Origin: Burkholderiales bacterium
GTDB lineage: Bacteria > Pseudomonadota > Gammaproteobacteria > Burkholderiales > SG8-41
Length of the DNA: 64,000 nucleotides
Assembly (NCBI GenBank): GCA_036262035.1
Contig: DATAJS010000003.1
Location: forward strand, 217,400 to 281,399
Direction of reading: 5' to 3'
In this document: positions 35,897 to 44,495 of the stretch, one piece after another
Layout of the letters: each line of letters opens with the position of its first letter
How positions within the stretch are numbered: position 1 is the first letter of the stretch
The notes under the pieces: model-generated
What the model saw: only the letters and a program-made list of their open reading frames with translations
Told to the model about the DNA's origin: nothing
The model's database searches: none
Position numbers and translations under genes: made by a program

Positions 35897-35945
35897 CGTG
35901 AAGGTGATGCGGTGATGAAGTGATGAAGTGATGGTGGTGAGGCCG
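35897..35945. repeat. GTGATGAAGTGATG low-complexity repeat
   Basis: GTGAAGGTGATGCGGTGATG and further GAAGTGATG units directly after lon, with the partial complement CACTTCATCACAT at 35986-35999 before the next gene. A similar GTGACGGGTGAAGCG tandem lies at 46173-46205. The inverted pairing could make a hairpin between lon and the polyketide synthase gene. Confidence 0.6.
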
Positions 35946-35997
35946 GCGGTAATCGCGCTATCCTGCGCTTGACCGATGCCGGACATCACTTCATCAC

Positions 35998-37062
35998 ATG
36001 TTTTTCCTGGGGCTAGGCACCGCGACACCTCTCACGCGCTACACGCAGGCGCAGTGCTACGCGGCGCTCGAAGGCTCGCCGCAGTTCCGCAAGCTCGACA
36101 GCCGCAGCCGCGCGCTGCTGCGCGGCGTGCTCACCACCGATAACGGCATCGCGACCCGGGCGCTCGCGCTCGATCCGTTGTCCGATGCCTTAGACGCGCG
36201 TCCCGACGTGCTGCATGCGCGTTTCGTCGAGCATGCCCCCGGACTTGCGCACGAAGCGGCGCAGCGTGCCTTGGCCGACGCCGGCTGCGCGGCGCGTGAC
36301 ATCGACGGCGTGATCGTCAGCACCTGCACGGGCTATCTCTGTCCCGGTCTCACCAGTTACGTCATCGAAAGCCTCGGCCTCGCGCACGACACTGTCGCCC
36401 TCGACCTCGTCGGGCAGGGCTGCGGCGCCGCGCTGCCCAATCTGTCGACGGCGCAAGCGCTGCTCGCCGCTCGCCGCTGCGATCGCGTGCTCTCCGTCTG
36501 CGTCGAAGTCTGCAGCGCCGCCGTCTACGTCGACGACGATCCCGGCGTGCTGGTGAGCGCCTGTCTCTTCAGCGACGGCGCGGGCGCCGCGGTGCTGGGA
36601 CGCGAGCCCGCGAGCTCGCGGCGCTCGGTGCAGTGGAAGACGATGTCTTCGTCGACCGATCCTTTGCAGCGCGACCTGCTGCGCTTCGAGCAGCGCGGCG
36701 GCATGCTGCGCAACATCCTCACGCGCGAAGTGCCCGAGCGCGCCGGCGAGGCTGCCGCGCGGATGCTGGGCGGCGTGCTCGGCCGCGCGCATCTCACACA
36801 GAGCGACATCGCGACGTGGATCTGGCATTCGGGCGGCCGCACGGTGTTGGAAGCGTTGCAGCGCGAGATCGGGCTCGATGCGCAGGACATCCGCTGGAGC
36901 GCGCAGGTGCTGCGCGACTACGGCAACGTCAGCAGCGCGTGCGTGTACTTCGTGCTCGAGGCGGCGCTGCGCGGCGGCGCCGCGCCGGGGTGGTGGTGGA
37001 TGTCGTCGTTCGGCGCAGGCTTCAGTTGTCACGGTGCGCTGCTTCACGTGAGCAACGCGTAA
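35998..37062 (+). CDS. type III polyketide synthase (chalcone/stilbene synthase-like)
   Basis: Homodimeric condensing enzyme that extends an acyl-CoA with malonyl-CoA units. 354 residues with the catalytic triad in place: Cys142 in LVGQGCGAALPN, His277 in WIWHSGG and Asn310 in YGNVSSACVYF. The protein belongs to the bacterial branch making alkylresorcinols or alkylpyrones (inference from the company of a methyltransferase and a FAD oxidoreductase). The start ATG 35998 gives a complete N-terminal thiolase half. First gene of a three-gene biosynthetic cluster. Confidence 0.92.
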   Translation: MFFLGLGTATPLTRYTQAQCYAALEGSPQFRKLDSRSRALLRGVLTTDNGIATRALALDPLSDALDARPDVLHARFVEHAPGLAHEAAQRALADAGCAARDIDGVIVSTCTGYLCPGLTSYVIESLGLAHDTVALDLVGQGCGAALPNLSTAQALLAARRCDRVLSVCVEVCSAAVYVDDDPGVLVSACLFSDGAGAAVLGREPASSRRSVQWKTMSSSTDPLQRDLLRFEQRGGMLRNILTREVPERAGEAAARMLGGVLGRAHLTQSDIATWIWHSGGRTVLEALQREIGLDAQDIRWSAQVLRDYGNVSSACVYFVLEAALRGGAAPGWWWMSSFGAGFSCHGALLHVSNA

Positions 37063-37067
37063 CCATC

Positions 37068-37126
37068 CGTAGGGTGCGTGGTAACGCACCGGCAAAGGCG
37101 CGGTGCGCTCGCGCGCACCCTACGAA
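37068..37126. repeat. GTAGGGTGCG...CGCACCCTAC inverted repeat, copy 1
   Basis: GTAGGGTGCGTGGTAACGCA and the matching arm GCGCGCACCCTAC form a long hairpin between the polyketide synthase and methyltransferase genes. A second copy lies at 51831-51884. Confidence 0.8.
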
Positions 37127-37139
37127 GAACAAAGAGCGC

Positions 37140-37835
37140 GTGAATCCTTTACTACGTCGCGTCGACCCGGAGTGGTTGGACGAGCTTCCCGCCGACGACC
37201 CGCGCGCGGTGCGCAGCCGCCGCGACCTGCGGCTGATGAATCGCATCATGGGGCACGGCGGGACCCTGCGGCGCGCGCTGACGCCGCATGTGCCCGGCGA
37301 TCCGCTCGTCGCCGAGCTCGGCGCGGGAGACGGCACCCTGCTGCTGCAGGTGTTGCCGCCGGCGAATAGAGGGCGACTCGTGTTCGTCGATCGCCAGCCG
37401 GTCGTCAGCGAAGAGACGAGCGCTCGATACGCGCGGCTCGGCTTCTCGACGGCGATCGAGGCCGCCGACGTCTTCGATTGGCTCCGCGCCGGCGGCTCGC
37501 GCGTGGACTGCGTCGTCGCCAACCTTTTCCTCCATCATTTCGAGGCGCCGCGGCTGCGCGAGTTGTTCGCGCTGGCGGCAAAGCGCACCGATCTGTTCGT
37601 TGCCTGCGAGCCCCGGCGCGCGCGCGTGCCGCTCGCCGGCAGCCGCCTGCTCGGCCTCATCGGCTGCAACGACGTCACGCGCCACGACGCGCACGCCTCG
37701 GTGCGCGCCGGTTTTCACGGCGACGAGCTCACGCGGCTGTGGCCGCAAGGCGCAGAATGGTCGTGCGAAGAACGCAAAGCCGGATTGTTCAGCCATCTCT
37801 TCATGGCGCGCAGATGCGATACGACGCGGTCGTGA
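37140..37835 (+). CDS. SAM-dependent methyltransferase of the type III PKS cluster
   Basis: 231 residues from GTG 37140. The start is a judgement, since the protein becomes family-like from VNPLLRRVDPEWLDELPADD. The SAM-binding motif is VAELGAGDGTLLLQVLPP, followed by LVFVDRQPV and DCVVANLFLHHF, the usual class I order. Such methyltransferases sit in most bacterial alkylresorcinol/alkylpyrone loci, where they O- or C-methylate the product (known for several systems, inferred here). Its last 22 bases overlap the FAD oxidoreductase gene. Confidence 0.85.
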   Translation: MNPLLRRVDPEWLDELPADDPRAVRSRRDLRLMNRIMGHGGTLRRALTPHVPGDPLVAELGAGDGTLLLQVLPPANRGRLVFVDRQPVVSEETSARYARLGFSTAIEAADVFDWLRAGGSRVDCVVANLFLHHFEAPRLRELFALAAKRTDLFVACEPRRARVPLAGSRLLGLIGCNDVTRHDAHASVRAGFHGDELTRLWPQGAEWSCEERKAGLFSHLFMARRCDTTRS

Positions 37836-39001
37836 TCGGCGCAGGACCCGCAGGCGCGATGTGCGCGCTCGCGCTCGCTCGCGCCGGCTGGCGCGTCGCG
37901 ATCGTGGAGAAGGCGGAGTTTCCGCGGCGCAAGGTCTGCGGCGAGTTCATATCGGCGCCCGCGCTCGCGCTGCTCCGGCACGCGGGGCTGAACGACGTCA
38001 TGCACGATGCGGGTCCGGAGATCAGCGAAGTCGCGATATTCGCCGGCGAGCGCATCGTCTCGACGTCGATGCCGGCCGGCGAGGGCCCTTTTCGATACGG
38101 GCGCGCGCTCGCGCGCGATCGACTCGACAGCCGCCTCCTCGACGCGGCGCGCCGCGCGGGCGCCGAGGTGTGGCAGCCGTGGCGCGTGAAACGCTACGTC
38201 CAAGCCGGGGGGCGCTACGTCTGCTCGATCGAGCGCAAGGTCCCGTACGAGCGCAAGGACCTCGAAGCGCGCGTCGTCGTCGCGGCGCACGGCTCGTGGG
38301 ACACCGGTCGCATCGAGCCGGCGCCGCGCGAGCGCAAGCCCGCTGCCGGCGATCTCTTCGCGTTCAAGGCGCGCTTCAGCGGCGGTACGCTGCGGCGCCG
38401 CGTCATGCCGCTCGTCGCTTTTCCCGGCGGTTACGGCGGCCTCGTCACGGCGGATTCGAACGAGACGAGCTTTTCATGCTGCATCACGCGTGCAGCGATC
38501 AAGGCGTGCCGCGGCGAAGTGGCGGCAACGACGGCGGGCGCCGCCGTGCTCGCACACGTCTTCGGCGCGTGCCTGGGCATGCGCGAAGTGCTGGGCGGAG
38601 CCGCACGCGAAGGCGCGTGGCTCGCCGCGGGCCCGCTGCGGCCGGGTTATCACGCAAGCTGCGGCGACGGCGTGTTCGCCGTCGGCAATGCGATGGCGGA
38701 CGCGCATCCCATCGTCGCCGAAGGCATCAGCATGGCGATCCAGTCGGCGGCGCTGCTCGGCGAGCGGCTCATCGCCGCGACGCCTGCATGCGAGGATTGG
38801 GAGGCGGTGGCTCGCAGCTACGAAGCGGCGTATCGGAGGAACTTCGGAGTGCGCATCGCGGCGTCCGCCGCGTTCGCTCAGGTTGCGATGCGCCCTGCGG
38901 CCGCGGGCGCAGCCGCGAGTGTGTTGCAACGCGTGCCGGCGCTCCTCGCGCTTGGGGCGAGCTGGGCCGGCAAGGCCTCGCCGTTCAACGCCTCCACATG
39001 A
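37814..39001 (+). CDS. FAD-dependent oxidoreductase (geranylgeranyl reductase/halogenase-like)
   Basis: 395 residues. FAD-binding AVVIGAGPAGAMCALALARAGW at the N-terminus, then the RRKVCGEFISAPALALL segment typical of the geranylgeranyl-reductase/tryptophan-halogenase superfamily, and GVFAVGNAMADAHPIVAEGI near residue 295. The Cys of KVCGEF is conserved in relatives. In type III PKS clusters such enzymes tailor the alkyl phenol or quinone product (inferred). Starts inside the methyltransferase gene (22-base overlap), so the two are coupled. A hairpin at 39025-39054 follows. Confidence 0.88.
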   Translation: MRYDAVVIGAGPAGAMCALALARAGWRVAIVEKAEFPRRKVCGEFISAPALALLRHAGLNDVMHDAGPEISEVAIFAGERIVSTSMPAGEGPFRYGRALARDRLDSRLLDAARRAGAEVWQPWRVKRYVQAGGRYVCSIERKVPYERKDLEARVVVAAHGSWDTGRIEPAPRERKPAAGDLFAFKARFSGGTLRRRVMPLVAFPGGYGGLVTADSNETSFSCCITRAAIKACRGEVAATTAGAAVLAHVFGACLGMREVLGGAAREGAWLAAGPLRPGYHASCGDGVFAVGNAMADAHPIVAEGISMAIQSAALLGERLIAATPACEDWEAVARSYEAAYRRNFGVRIAASAAFAQVAMRPAAAGAAASVLQRVPALLALGASWAGKASPFNAST

Positions 39002-39024
39002 CCGGCCTTGAAAGAAAGGGAGGT

Positions 39025-39054
39025 CTCGGAGGGAAACCTTGGTTCCCCTCCGAG
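39025..39054. terminator. hairpin after the type III PKS cluster
   Basis: CTCGGAGGGAAACC (39025-39038) pairs with GGTTCCCCTCCGAG (39041-39054) with one mismatch and a two-base loop. There is no T-run of note (GCGTTT), so it may terminate weakly or bidirectionally. It lies between the FAD oxidoreductase and the convergent small gene at 39095. Confidence 0.55.
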
Positions 39055-39094
39055 GCGTTTACCGGCGCGGAAGCGTAGCGCCCGCCAGCGGGCG

Positions 39095-39322
39095 TTACCG
39101 GCGCGCCGCCCGAGCGCCCGCTGGCGGCCGCTCGCGCCGCGTGAGGACCGGGCCGCCGCGATAGCCGTGCAGGCGTGCGTGCGCTATGCAATCGAGCAGG
39201 AAACGAAACGTCTCGGGAGGCGTGACGACCGTGCCGTCGGTGTCGCGGCGCTGCCAGGCCCACAAGAAGGGCGGCTCGTCCACTCCCGTACCGGGAATAC
39301 GGTAGAACTCCCACTCTCCCAT
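39095..39322 (-). CDS. small conserved-looking protein (WxWxxRDxxGTV type), copy 1
   Basis: 75 residues: MGEWEFYRIPGTGVDEPPFL, WAWQRRDTDGTVVTPPETF, then RFLLDCIAHARLHGYRGG and a charged tail. The core aligns by eye with the small protein at 39687 (WKWARIDVFGTVLSYSGAAF, then EECVDDARRSGY): W-x-W, an Asp, GTV, F, a Cys and AR-x-x-GY at matching positions. Single-strand-hairpin proteins of this size occur widely in Betaproteobacteria; the function is unknown. Confidence 0.6.
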   Translation of the reverse strand: MGEWEFYRIPGTGVDEPPFLWAWQRRDTDGTVVTPPETFRFLLDCIAHARLHGYRGGPVLTRRERPPAGARAARR

Positions 39323-39686
39323 GGTCGACCTCGTTGGTAACTTTTAATACCCGGCGTTCAACGCATGAGGCATGCCAAATACGGCACCGCGTGAAGTTTG
39401 CCGGCTAATCGTCATCGCCGGTTCAGGAAATTCCCGACAGCTTCTTTCGGACCGGCGCGCGGGCTTTCTGTAAGAACTACAAACGGCCGCTCTTGCACGG
39501 CAAATCGTACTCCAAAACTTGCCGAGCGGACACCGCGAGCGTACCTCCGCGCGCATGGTTGCGACCGTGAAATTTTCAACGGTTGCACCGCGTTACCGAA
39601 CGCCGACGCGGCGCTGCACTGCAAGGCTGCACGTCGGCACGCGCCTTGCGGGATACGCGCCGTTGTTCTCCCGGAGGCGGGGAAAA
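39323..39686. other. 364-base gap without a recognisable gene
   Basis: The stretch between the two small divergent genes is slightly more AT-rich than its surroundings (for example AACTTTTAATACCC and GAAATTTTCAACG). It contains only frames that overlap each other on both strands and have no family features. It probably carries the two promoters. I see no RNA gene or repeat in it. Confidence 0.5.
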
Positions 39687-39953
39687 ATGGCGCGACACGA
39701 CGCAGCGGCGATGGATCGTTGGTTCTTCTACCAGGACGTGGCGAGCCTGTGGAAGTGGGCTCGCATCGACGTCTTCGGTACCGTGCTGTCGTATTCGGGC
39801 GCGGCGTTCGCGACGCGCGAGGAATGCGTCGACGATGCCCGCCGCAGCGGCTACGCCGACGACAGGATGCGCGAGCCGGCCGCTCACGCCCGCGCTTCCG
39901 ATCGCACGCCGTCGCGCCTGCGCGTCGTTCCGACTCAGCGTTACCGGGCGTAG
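39687..39953 (+). CDS. small conserved-looking protein (WxWxxxDxxGTV type), copy 2
   Basis: 88 residues from ATG 39687, supported by GGAGGCGGGG 6-15 nt upstream. The longer frame from 39519 reads like shadow sequence. The core MDRWFFYQDVASLWKWARI, DVFGTVLSYSGAAF and EECVDDARRSGYADD parallels the protein at 39095, so the two flank the gap as divergent paralogs. The C-terminal 30 residues are Arg/Ala-rich and poorly defined. Function unknown. Confidence 0.65.
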   Translation: MARHDAAAMDRWFFYQDVASLWKWARIDVFGTVLSYSGAAFATREECVDDARRSGYADDRMREPAAHARASDRTPSRLRVVPTQRYRA

Positions 39954-40091
39954 CACCCGGCGCATCGCGCGCCGGCTCCTTCCGCGCCCGGTTGCGGCGC
40001 ATCTCGCTTATCCTCTAGCATCAGCCCCTTTCGCGCGAGCACGCTGCATCGCCGCAGCGGCCTTCGCGCGCACGTGAAGGGCTGGAGGAGA

Positions 40092-41234
40092 ATGAACAAA
40101 GAGCTTTCGATCGCCATCGTCGGCGCGGGCATGGGCGGCATGGCCGTCGCCGGCACGCTGCGCCGCGCGGGCTTCACCAACGTCGCCGTCTACGAGCAGG
40201 CCGGCCGCTTCGCGCGCATCGGCGCGGGCATCCAGATGATGCCGAACTCGATGAAGGTCCTGCGCGGGATCGGCGTCGAAGAGCGGCTGCGCGATGTGGC
40301 TTTCGCGCCGTACTCGCACCTTAATCGCGACGCGTATACCGGAGAGGTCAAGGGCGAGCTTCCGATGCCCGAAAGCCTGTTCGGCGCGCCGTATCTGTGC
40401 ATGCACCGGGCGGACCTCCATGACGCGCTCGCCTCGGTAGTGCCGCCGGAGATCGTGCACCTCGACAGGAAGCTGACCGGGCTCGCGCAGGAAGGCAAGC
40501 GCGTTCGGCTCTCGTTCGCCGACGGCAGCGACGCCACCGCCGACGTGGTGATCGGCGCCGACGGCGTGCACTCCATCGTGCGCGACCTCATCGTCGGCCC
40601 CGAGAAGCCGTACAACCGGGGGCGCGTCGCCTACCGCGCGGTGTTTCCGTCGTCGCTGATGAAAGGCCGCGACATCGGTCCGTCGCGCACCAAGTGGTGG
40701 GGCACGGACCGGCACATCGTCATCTACTACACCAAAAAGGACCGCAGCGAGATCTACTTCGTGACCAGCGTTCCCGAGCCGGTCGAATGGATGACGCGCG
40801 AATCGTGGTCGGCCAAGGGCGACGTGCGCGAGCTGCGCGAGGCGTACAGGGATTTTCACGCGGACGTGCGTGCCGTGCTCGACGCGTGTCCCGACTGCCA
40901 CAAGTGGGCGATCCTCGAGCGCGATCCGCTCCCGACGTGGAGCAAGGGCCGCGTGGTGCTGCTCGGCGACGCGTGCCACCCGATGACGCCGTACATGGCG
41001 CAGGGCGCGGCGACCTCGATCGAGGACGCGGCGGTGCTCGCGCGATGTCTCGAAGCCGCGGACGATTCGAATATCGAGGCGGCGCTGAAGCGCTACGAAG
41101 CGCACCGCAAGCCGCGCACCTCGCGCATCCAGGCCATCTCCAGCGCCAACACGTGGCTGCAGAAAGGCGAGCAGGCGCAGGATACCTCGTGGCTGTACGG
41201 CTACGACGCGTGGAACGTCCCTCTCGATTCGTGA
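40092..41234 (+). CDS. FAD-dependent aromatic monooxygenase (salicylate/6-hydroxynicotinate hydroxylase-like)
   Basis: Flavoprotein hydroxylase, 380 residues. FAD motif IAIVGAGMGGMAVAGTLRRAG, the DG motif VVIGADGVHSIVRD and the GD motif GRVVLLGDACHPMTPYMAQG, in the right order and spacing for group A monooxygenases. The N-terminal half (RIGAGIQMMPNSMKVLRGIG) resembles 6-hydroxynicotinate 3-monooxygenase and salicylate hydroxylase. The substrate is not determinable. ATG 40092 has GGAGGAGA directly upstream. It ends before a repeat and a convergent esterase gene. Confidence 0.88.
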   Translation: MNKELSIAIVGAGMGGMAVAGTLRRAGFTNVAVYEQAGRFARIGAGIQMMPNSMKVLRGIGVEERLRDVAFAPYSHLNRDAYTGEVKGELPMPESLFGAPYLCMHRADLHDALASVVPPEIVHLDRKLTGLAQEGKRVRLSFADGSDATADVVIGADGVHSIVRDLIVGPEKPYNRGRVAYRAVFPSSLMKGRDIGPSRTKWWGTDRHIVIYYTKKDRSEIYFVTSVPEPVEWMTRESWSAKGDVRELREAYRDFHADVRAVLDACPDCHKWAILERDPLPTWSKGRVVLLGDACHPMTPYMAQGAATSIEDAAVLARCLEAADDSNIEAALKRYEAHRKPRTSRIQAISSANTWLQKGEQAQDTSWLYGYDAWNVPLDS

Positions 41235-41244
41235 CGTCCGATAC

Positions 41245-41322
41245 GTCATTCCCGCGAAGGCGGGAATCCATTGTTACTTCTAACGGCGTTTAACATGGGT
41301 CCCCGCCTTCGCGGGGACGACG
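41245..41322. repeat. ATTCCCGCGAAGGCGGGAAT palindromic repeat pair
   Basis: GTCATTCCCGCGAAGGCGGG then AATCC, and a second unit CCCCGCCTTCGCGGGGACGACG. It fills the gap between the convergent monooxygenase and hydrolase genes. Confidence 0.85.
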
Positions 41323-41329
41323 AGGTGCG

Positions 41330-42436
41330 CTACTGCCACACGATGCTGTCGTCGACGGCGTAGAGCCTGCAAGGCTCTCTCGAGCGGCGCTGGCAATTGT
41401 TGACCGCGCGTTTCTTCGGGTCCTCGCCGCCGTATGCATAGCCGCAGCGCCCGTCCGGCGAGATTGCGTAGGCGCGCGGGTAGTCGTAGTCGAGGAAGAG
41501 GGCGTAGCCCTTCACGCAGCTCTCGTTGACGTGGGGGATTCTGGACACGTCGGAGAGCGCGGCAAGCGCCGGGTCTTCGGGCGCGGTGCGCGGCAGCACC
41601 GCCGTCGGCATGCCCACGGCCTGCAGAAAGCGCTCGGCTTCGGGCAGCCAGAGCGGCAGCCCGTCGCGATCCCCGAAGAGGCTGTGCGCATCGGTCTTGA
41701 ACGGACCGTACGCGACGAGCTGTGCTTTGCCCCCGGCGGCGGTGTAAGCCGCGTGCATGCGCTTCACCAAGTCGATCTCGAAATAGCTGTCGTTGTCGCC
41801 GTAGAACCAGATCGTCGGAAAGCGCGCGCTCGAACCGAGCTCGCGGAAGGCGCGCACGAGGTTGTCCTGCCAGTCGAAGCAGTTGCTGCCGGTGAGCCTC
41901 AGGCCGCCCGCGAAGTTGAAGACGCCGCGCACCCCTTCGTAAGGCTCGGTCGCGAACGCCATCGAGGTGAGGCCGCCGTGCGACTGGCCCATCACGACGA
42001 TGCGCGTGCGGTCGACGTAGGGCTGCTTCGTCATGTAATCGAGCGCCGTGCGCACGTAGGTCGCCTGGTGCCTGGCGTTGCCCGCGATGTTGCAGCCGCC
42101 TTCGATGTAGAGGCCGGAGGAATTGGAGAACCCGGCGCGCATCGGGATCGCCACGACATAACCGCGGCGAACGAGCTCGCGCGCGGCGACGATGAAGCGC
42201 GAGCGAGCCTGGAAGCGCGGATTGCCCAGGCTCTTGCCGTGATTGATGACGGCGAGCGGAAACGGTCCCGCGCCGTCGGGCTTGAAGATCGTCGTCTCCA
42301 GCTCGACGCCGAAGCCGTGCCGGATCATCACGACGCTTTCGTTGAGCGCGCTGTTGAGCGGCCGCTCCTGCGCGCGGCCGCCGGCCGCTGCGCAGGCGAA
42401 CAGCACGAGGAGCACGGCTGCGGAGCGGATCTTCAT
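41330..42436 (-). CDS. secreted alpha/beta hydrolase (dienelactone hydrolase-like)
   Basis: 368 residues with a signal peptide (MKIRSAAVLLVLFACAAAGG to about residue 22), a hydrolase core with the nucleophile elbow VVMGQSHGGLTSMAF, the oxyanion strand FPLAVINHGKSLG, DNDSYFEIDL for the acid, and a candidate catalytic His in TDAHSLFGD. The C-terminal 80 residues (VNESCVKGYALFLDYDYPRA, GRCGYAYGGEDPKKRAVNNC) are Cys-rich, resembling a separate small domain on family members. ATG 42436 starts the leader. Divergent from ubiD at 42502. Probably an exported esterase; substrate unknown. Confidence 0.82.
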   Translation of the reverse strand: MKIRSAAVLLVLFACAAAGGRAQERPLNSALNESVVMIRHGFGVELETTIFKPDGAGPFPLAVINHGKSLGNPRFQARSRFIVAARELVRRGYVVAIPMRAGFSNSSGLYIEGGCNIAGNARHQATYVRTALDYMTKQPYVDRTRIVVMGQSHGGLTSMAFATEPYEGVRGVFNFAGGLRLTGSNCFDWQDNLVRAFRELGSSARFPTIWFYGDNDSYFEIDLVKRMHAAYTAAGGKAQLVAYGPFKTDAHSLFGDRDGLPLWLPEAERFLQAVGMPTAVLPRTAPEDPALAALSDVSRIPHVNESCVKGYALFLDYDYPRAYAISPDGRCGYAYGGEDPKKRAVNNCQRRSREPCRLYAVDDSIVWQ

Positions 42437-42501
42437 GGGCGTTGTTCTTCGGCGAGCCGGTGGCATACGATAGCCGCAATTCACCTCTTGCGGGACGACG
42501 G

Positions 42502-44151
42502 ATGAACAAACCCGAGCCGGTGGCCGCGCGCGGTTACGCCGATCTCCACGAGCACCTCGATACGCTGCGCAAGCAAGGCCTGCTGCTGGCGATCGACCGG
42601 CCCGTCGACAAGGACGCCGAGATCCATCCGCTCGTCCGCTGGCAGTACGTCGGCGGGATCGAAGAGCACGAGCGCAGGGCGTTCCTCTTCACCAACGTCG
42701 TCGACGCGAAAGGCCGGCGTTACGAGTTTCCGGTCGTCGTCGGCGCGCTCGCGGGCAACCGTGCGATCTACTGCCTCGGCATGAGTGCTGCGCCCGACGA
42801 AGTCCAGCCGCGCTGGGAGCGCGCGCTGGCGAACCCGATACCGCCGCGCGTGGTCGAGAGCGCGGCGTGCCAGGAGGTCGTCATCACCGGCGATGCGCTG
42901 CGAGGCGAGGGCAACGGGCTCGATGCGCTGCCGATTCCGGTGTCGACGCCCGGCTTCGACAGCGCGCCGACGCTCACCGCGACGAACGTGGTCACCAAGG
43001 ATCCCGAGACCGGCATCCACAACCACGGCACGTATCGCGCGGGCCTGAAGGCGCCCGATCGCCTGGTCGTGCGCATGGCGACGCGCGTCGGCGGCGCGGG
43101 CGGTTACCGGCATTACGTCAAGCACCAGCAGCGCGGCGACAAGACCATGCCGTGCGCGATCGTGCTCGGCGCGCCGCCGTATGTCGCGTTCGTCGCGCCG
43201 CAGAAGCTGCCGATCGATCTCGACGAGATCGGCGTCGCGGGCGGCCTCGCCGGCGAGCCGATCCGGGTCGTGCGCGCGAAGACGGTCGATCTCATGGTGC
43301 CGGCCGAAGCCGAGATCGTGATCGAAGGATTGATCGACACCACCGTGCTCGAGCCCGAAGGACCGTTCGGCGAGTCGCACGGCCACATCGCGCTCGAGGA
43401 GTTCAACATGCCGATGCGCGTCACCGCGATCACGCATCGCAGAGACGCGGTGGTGGCGTCGTATCTGTCGCAGGTGACGCCGTCCGAGTCGAGCGCGATC
43501 AAGCGCGTCGCCTACGAGCCGATGTTCCTCGCGCATCTCAACCGCACGCTCGGCATCAAGGGCGTGAAACGCGTGACGCTGCACGAGCGCATGACGGCCT
43601 TGCGGCGCATCACCCTCATCACGTTCGAGAAGGGCACGCCCAAGACCGAGGTGTGGCGCGCGCTGTACGGGGCGACGTCGTTCAAGGCCGACTGCGGCAA
43701 GATCTGCATCGCGGTCGACCAGGACATCGATCCCGAGAACTCCGACGCGCTGTTCTGGGCGATGGCGTTCCGCATGAACCCGTCGGAAGACCTGCAGGTG
43801 CTGCGGCATCGCAGCCCCGGCCACGGTCCGGAGCGCGAGCACGAGACCGACAGCGAGGATTCGACGCTGCTCATCGACGCCACGGCCAAGGAAGATCTGC
43901 CGCCGCTCGCGCTGCCCAAGCGCCAGTACATGGAGCGCGCGAAGGCGCTGTGGGAAGAGCTGGGGCTGCCGAAGCTGCGGCCGCAGTCGCCGTGGTTCGG
44001 CGCGCCCGACGGCGACTGGCTCCCGCAATGGGACGCCGCCGCCCAGCGCGCCGCGACGGGCGATTACCTGGAGAACGGGCGGATCAGCGAGCGGCAGCAG
44101 CGCGGGGGGATGAAGCCGGAAACGCGGTTTCGGCCGGATGAAAAAGACTGA
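42502..44151 (+). CDS. UbiD-family (de)carboxylase
   Basis: Prenyl-FMN-dependent decarboxylase, 549 residues. Family blocks: FPVVVGALAGNRAIYCLG, TATNVVTKDPETGIHNHGTYR, RMATRVGGAGGYRHYVKHQQ, VPAEAEIVIEGLIDT, EPEGPFGESHGHIALEEFN and FKADCGKICIAVDQDIDPEN. The set includes the conserved Glu residues of the R-E-E catalytic group. Family members decarboxylate or carboxylate aromatic and unsaturated acids. No UbiX partner is in the window. Adjacent to a monooxygenase and an esterase, which would suit aromatic acid catabolism (inference). Confidence 0.92.
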   Translation: MNKPEPVAARGYADLHEHLDTLRKQGLLLAIDRPVDKDAEIHPLVRWQYVGGIEEHERRAFLFTNVVDAKGRRYEFPVVVGALAGNRAIYCLGMSAAPDEVQPRWERALANPIPPRVVESAACQEVVITGDALRGEGNGLDALPIPVSTPGFDSAPTLTATNVVTKDPETGIHNHGTYRAGLKAPDRLVVRMATRVGGAGGYRHYVKHQQRGDKTMPCAIVLGAPPYVAFVAPQKLPIDLDEIGVAGGLAGEPIRVVRAKTVDLMVPAEAEIVIEGLIDTTVLEPEGPFGESHGHIALEEFNMPMRVTAITHRRDAVVASYLSQVTPSESSAIKRVAYEPMFLAHLNRTLGIKGVKRVTLHERMTALRRITLITFEKGTPKTEVWRALYGATSFKADCGKICIAVDQDIDPENSDALFWAMAFRMNPSEDLQVLRHRSPGHGPEREHETDSEDSTLLIDATAKEDLPPLALPKRQYMERAKALWEELGLPKLRPQSPWFGAPDGDWLPQWDAAAQRAATGDYLENGRISERQQRGGMKPETRFRPDEKD

Positions 44152-44152
44152 A

Positions 44153-44230
44153 AATGGATTCCCGATAGTCCCGCTACCGCGGTTCGGGAACGACGGATTA
44201 GACGCCATTCCCGCGAAGGCGGGAATCCAA
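44153..44230. repeat. ATTCCCG...CGGGAAT repeat pair
   Basis: GGATTCCCGATAGTCCCGCT with CGGTTCGGGAACGACGG, followed by GCCATTCCCGCGAAGGCGGG and AATCC. Same family as at 41245, between ubiD and the DUF3185 gene. Confidence 0.8.
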
Positions 44231-44269
44231 TTTGCATAAGGGGCCGGAAAACATGAAAAGGAACCCGCC

Positions 44270-44488
44270 ATGAACGCCGTCAAAATCGTCGCCATCCTGC
44301 TGATCGTCGCCGGGGCGCTCGGCCTCGTCTACCAGCAGTTCAGCTTCACGCGCGAGACTACGCAGGCCAAGCTCGGGCCGCTCGAGCTGTCGGTCAAGGA
44401 AAAGGAAACGGTCAACATCCCCCTCTGGGTCAGCATCGGCGCGATCGGCGTCGGCGTGGTGCTCCTGGTCAGCGGCCGCAAGAAGTAG
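44270..44488 (+). CDS. DUF3185-like small membrane protein
   Basis: 72 residues with two hydrophobic helices: VKIVAILLIVAGALGLVY (about 4-21) and VSIGAIGVGVVLLVSG (about 53-69), joined by a loop with GPLELSVKEKETVNIP. This is the DUF3185 pattern. GGAAC precedes ATG 44270. Function unknown. It is 7 bases upstream of the DUF488 gene and probably cotranscribed. Confidence 0.8.
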   Translation: MNAVKIVAILLIVAGALGLVYQQFSFTRETTQAKLGPLELSVKEKETVNIPLWVSIGAIGVGVVLLVSGRKK

Positions 44489-44495
44489 GCGGCCG

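Noticed and set aside
37140..39001. Terpenoid pathway (because the FAD protein resembles geranylgeranyl reductase)
   Set aside because: No prenyl-transferase or isoprenoid genes are nearby; the type III PKS and methyltransferase fit a polyketide cluster better.
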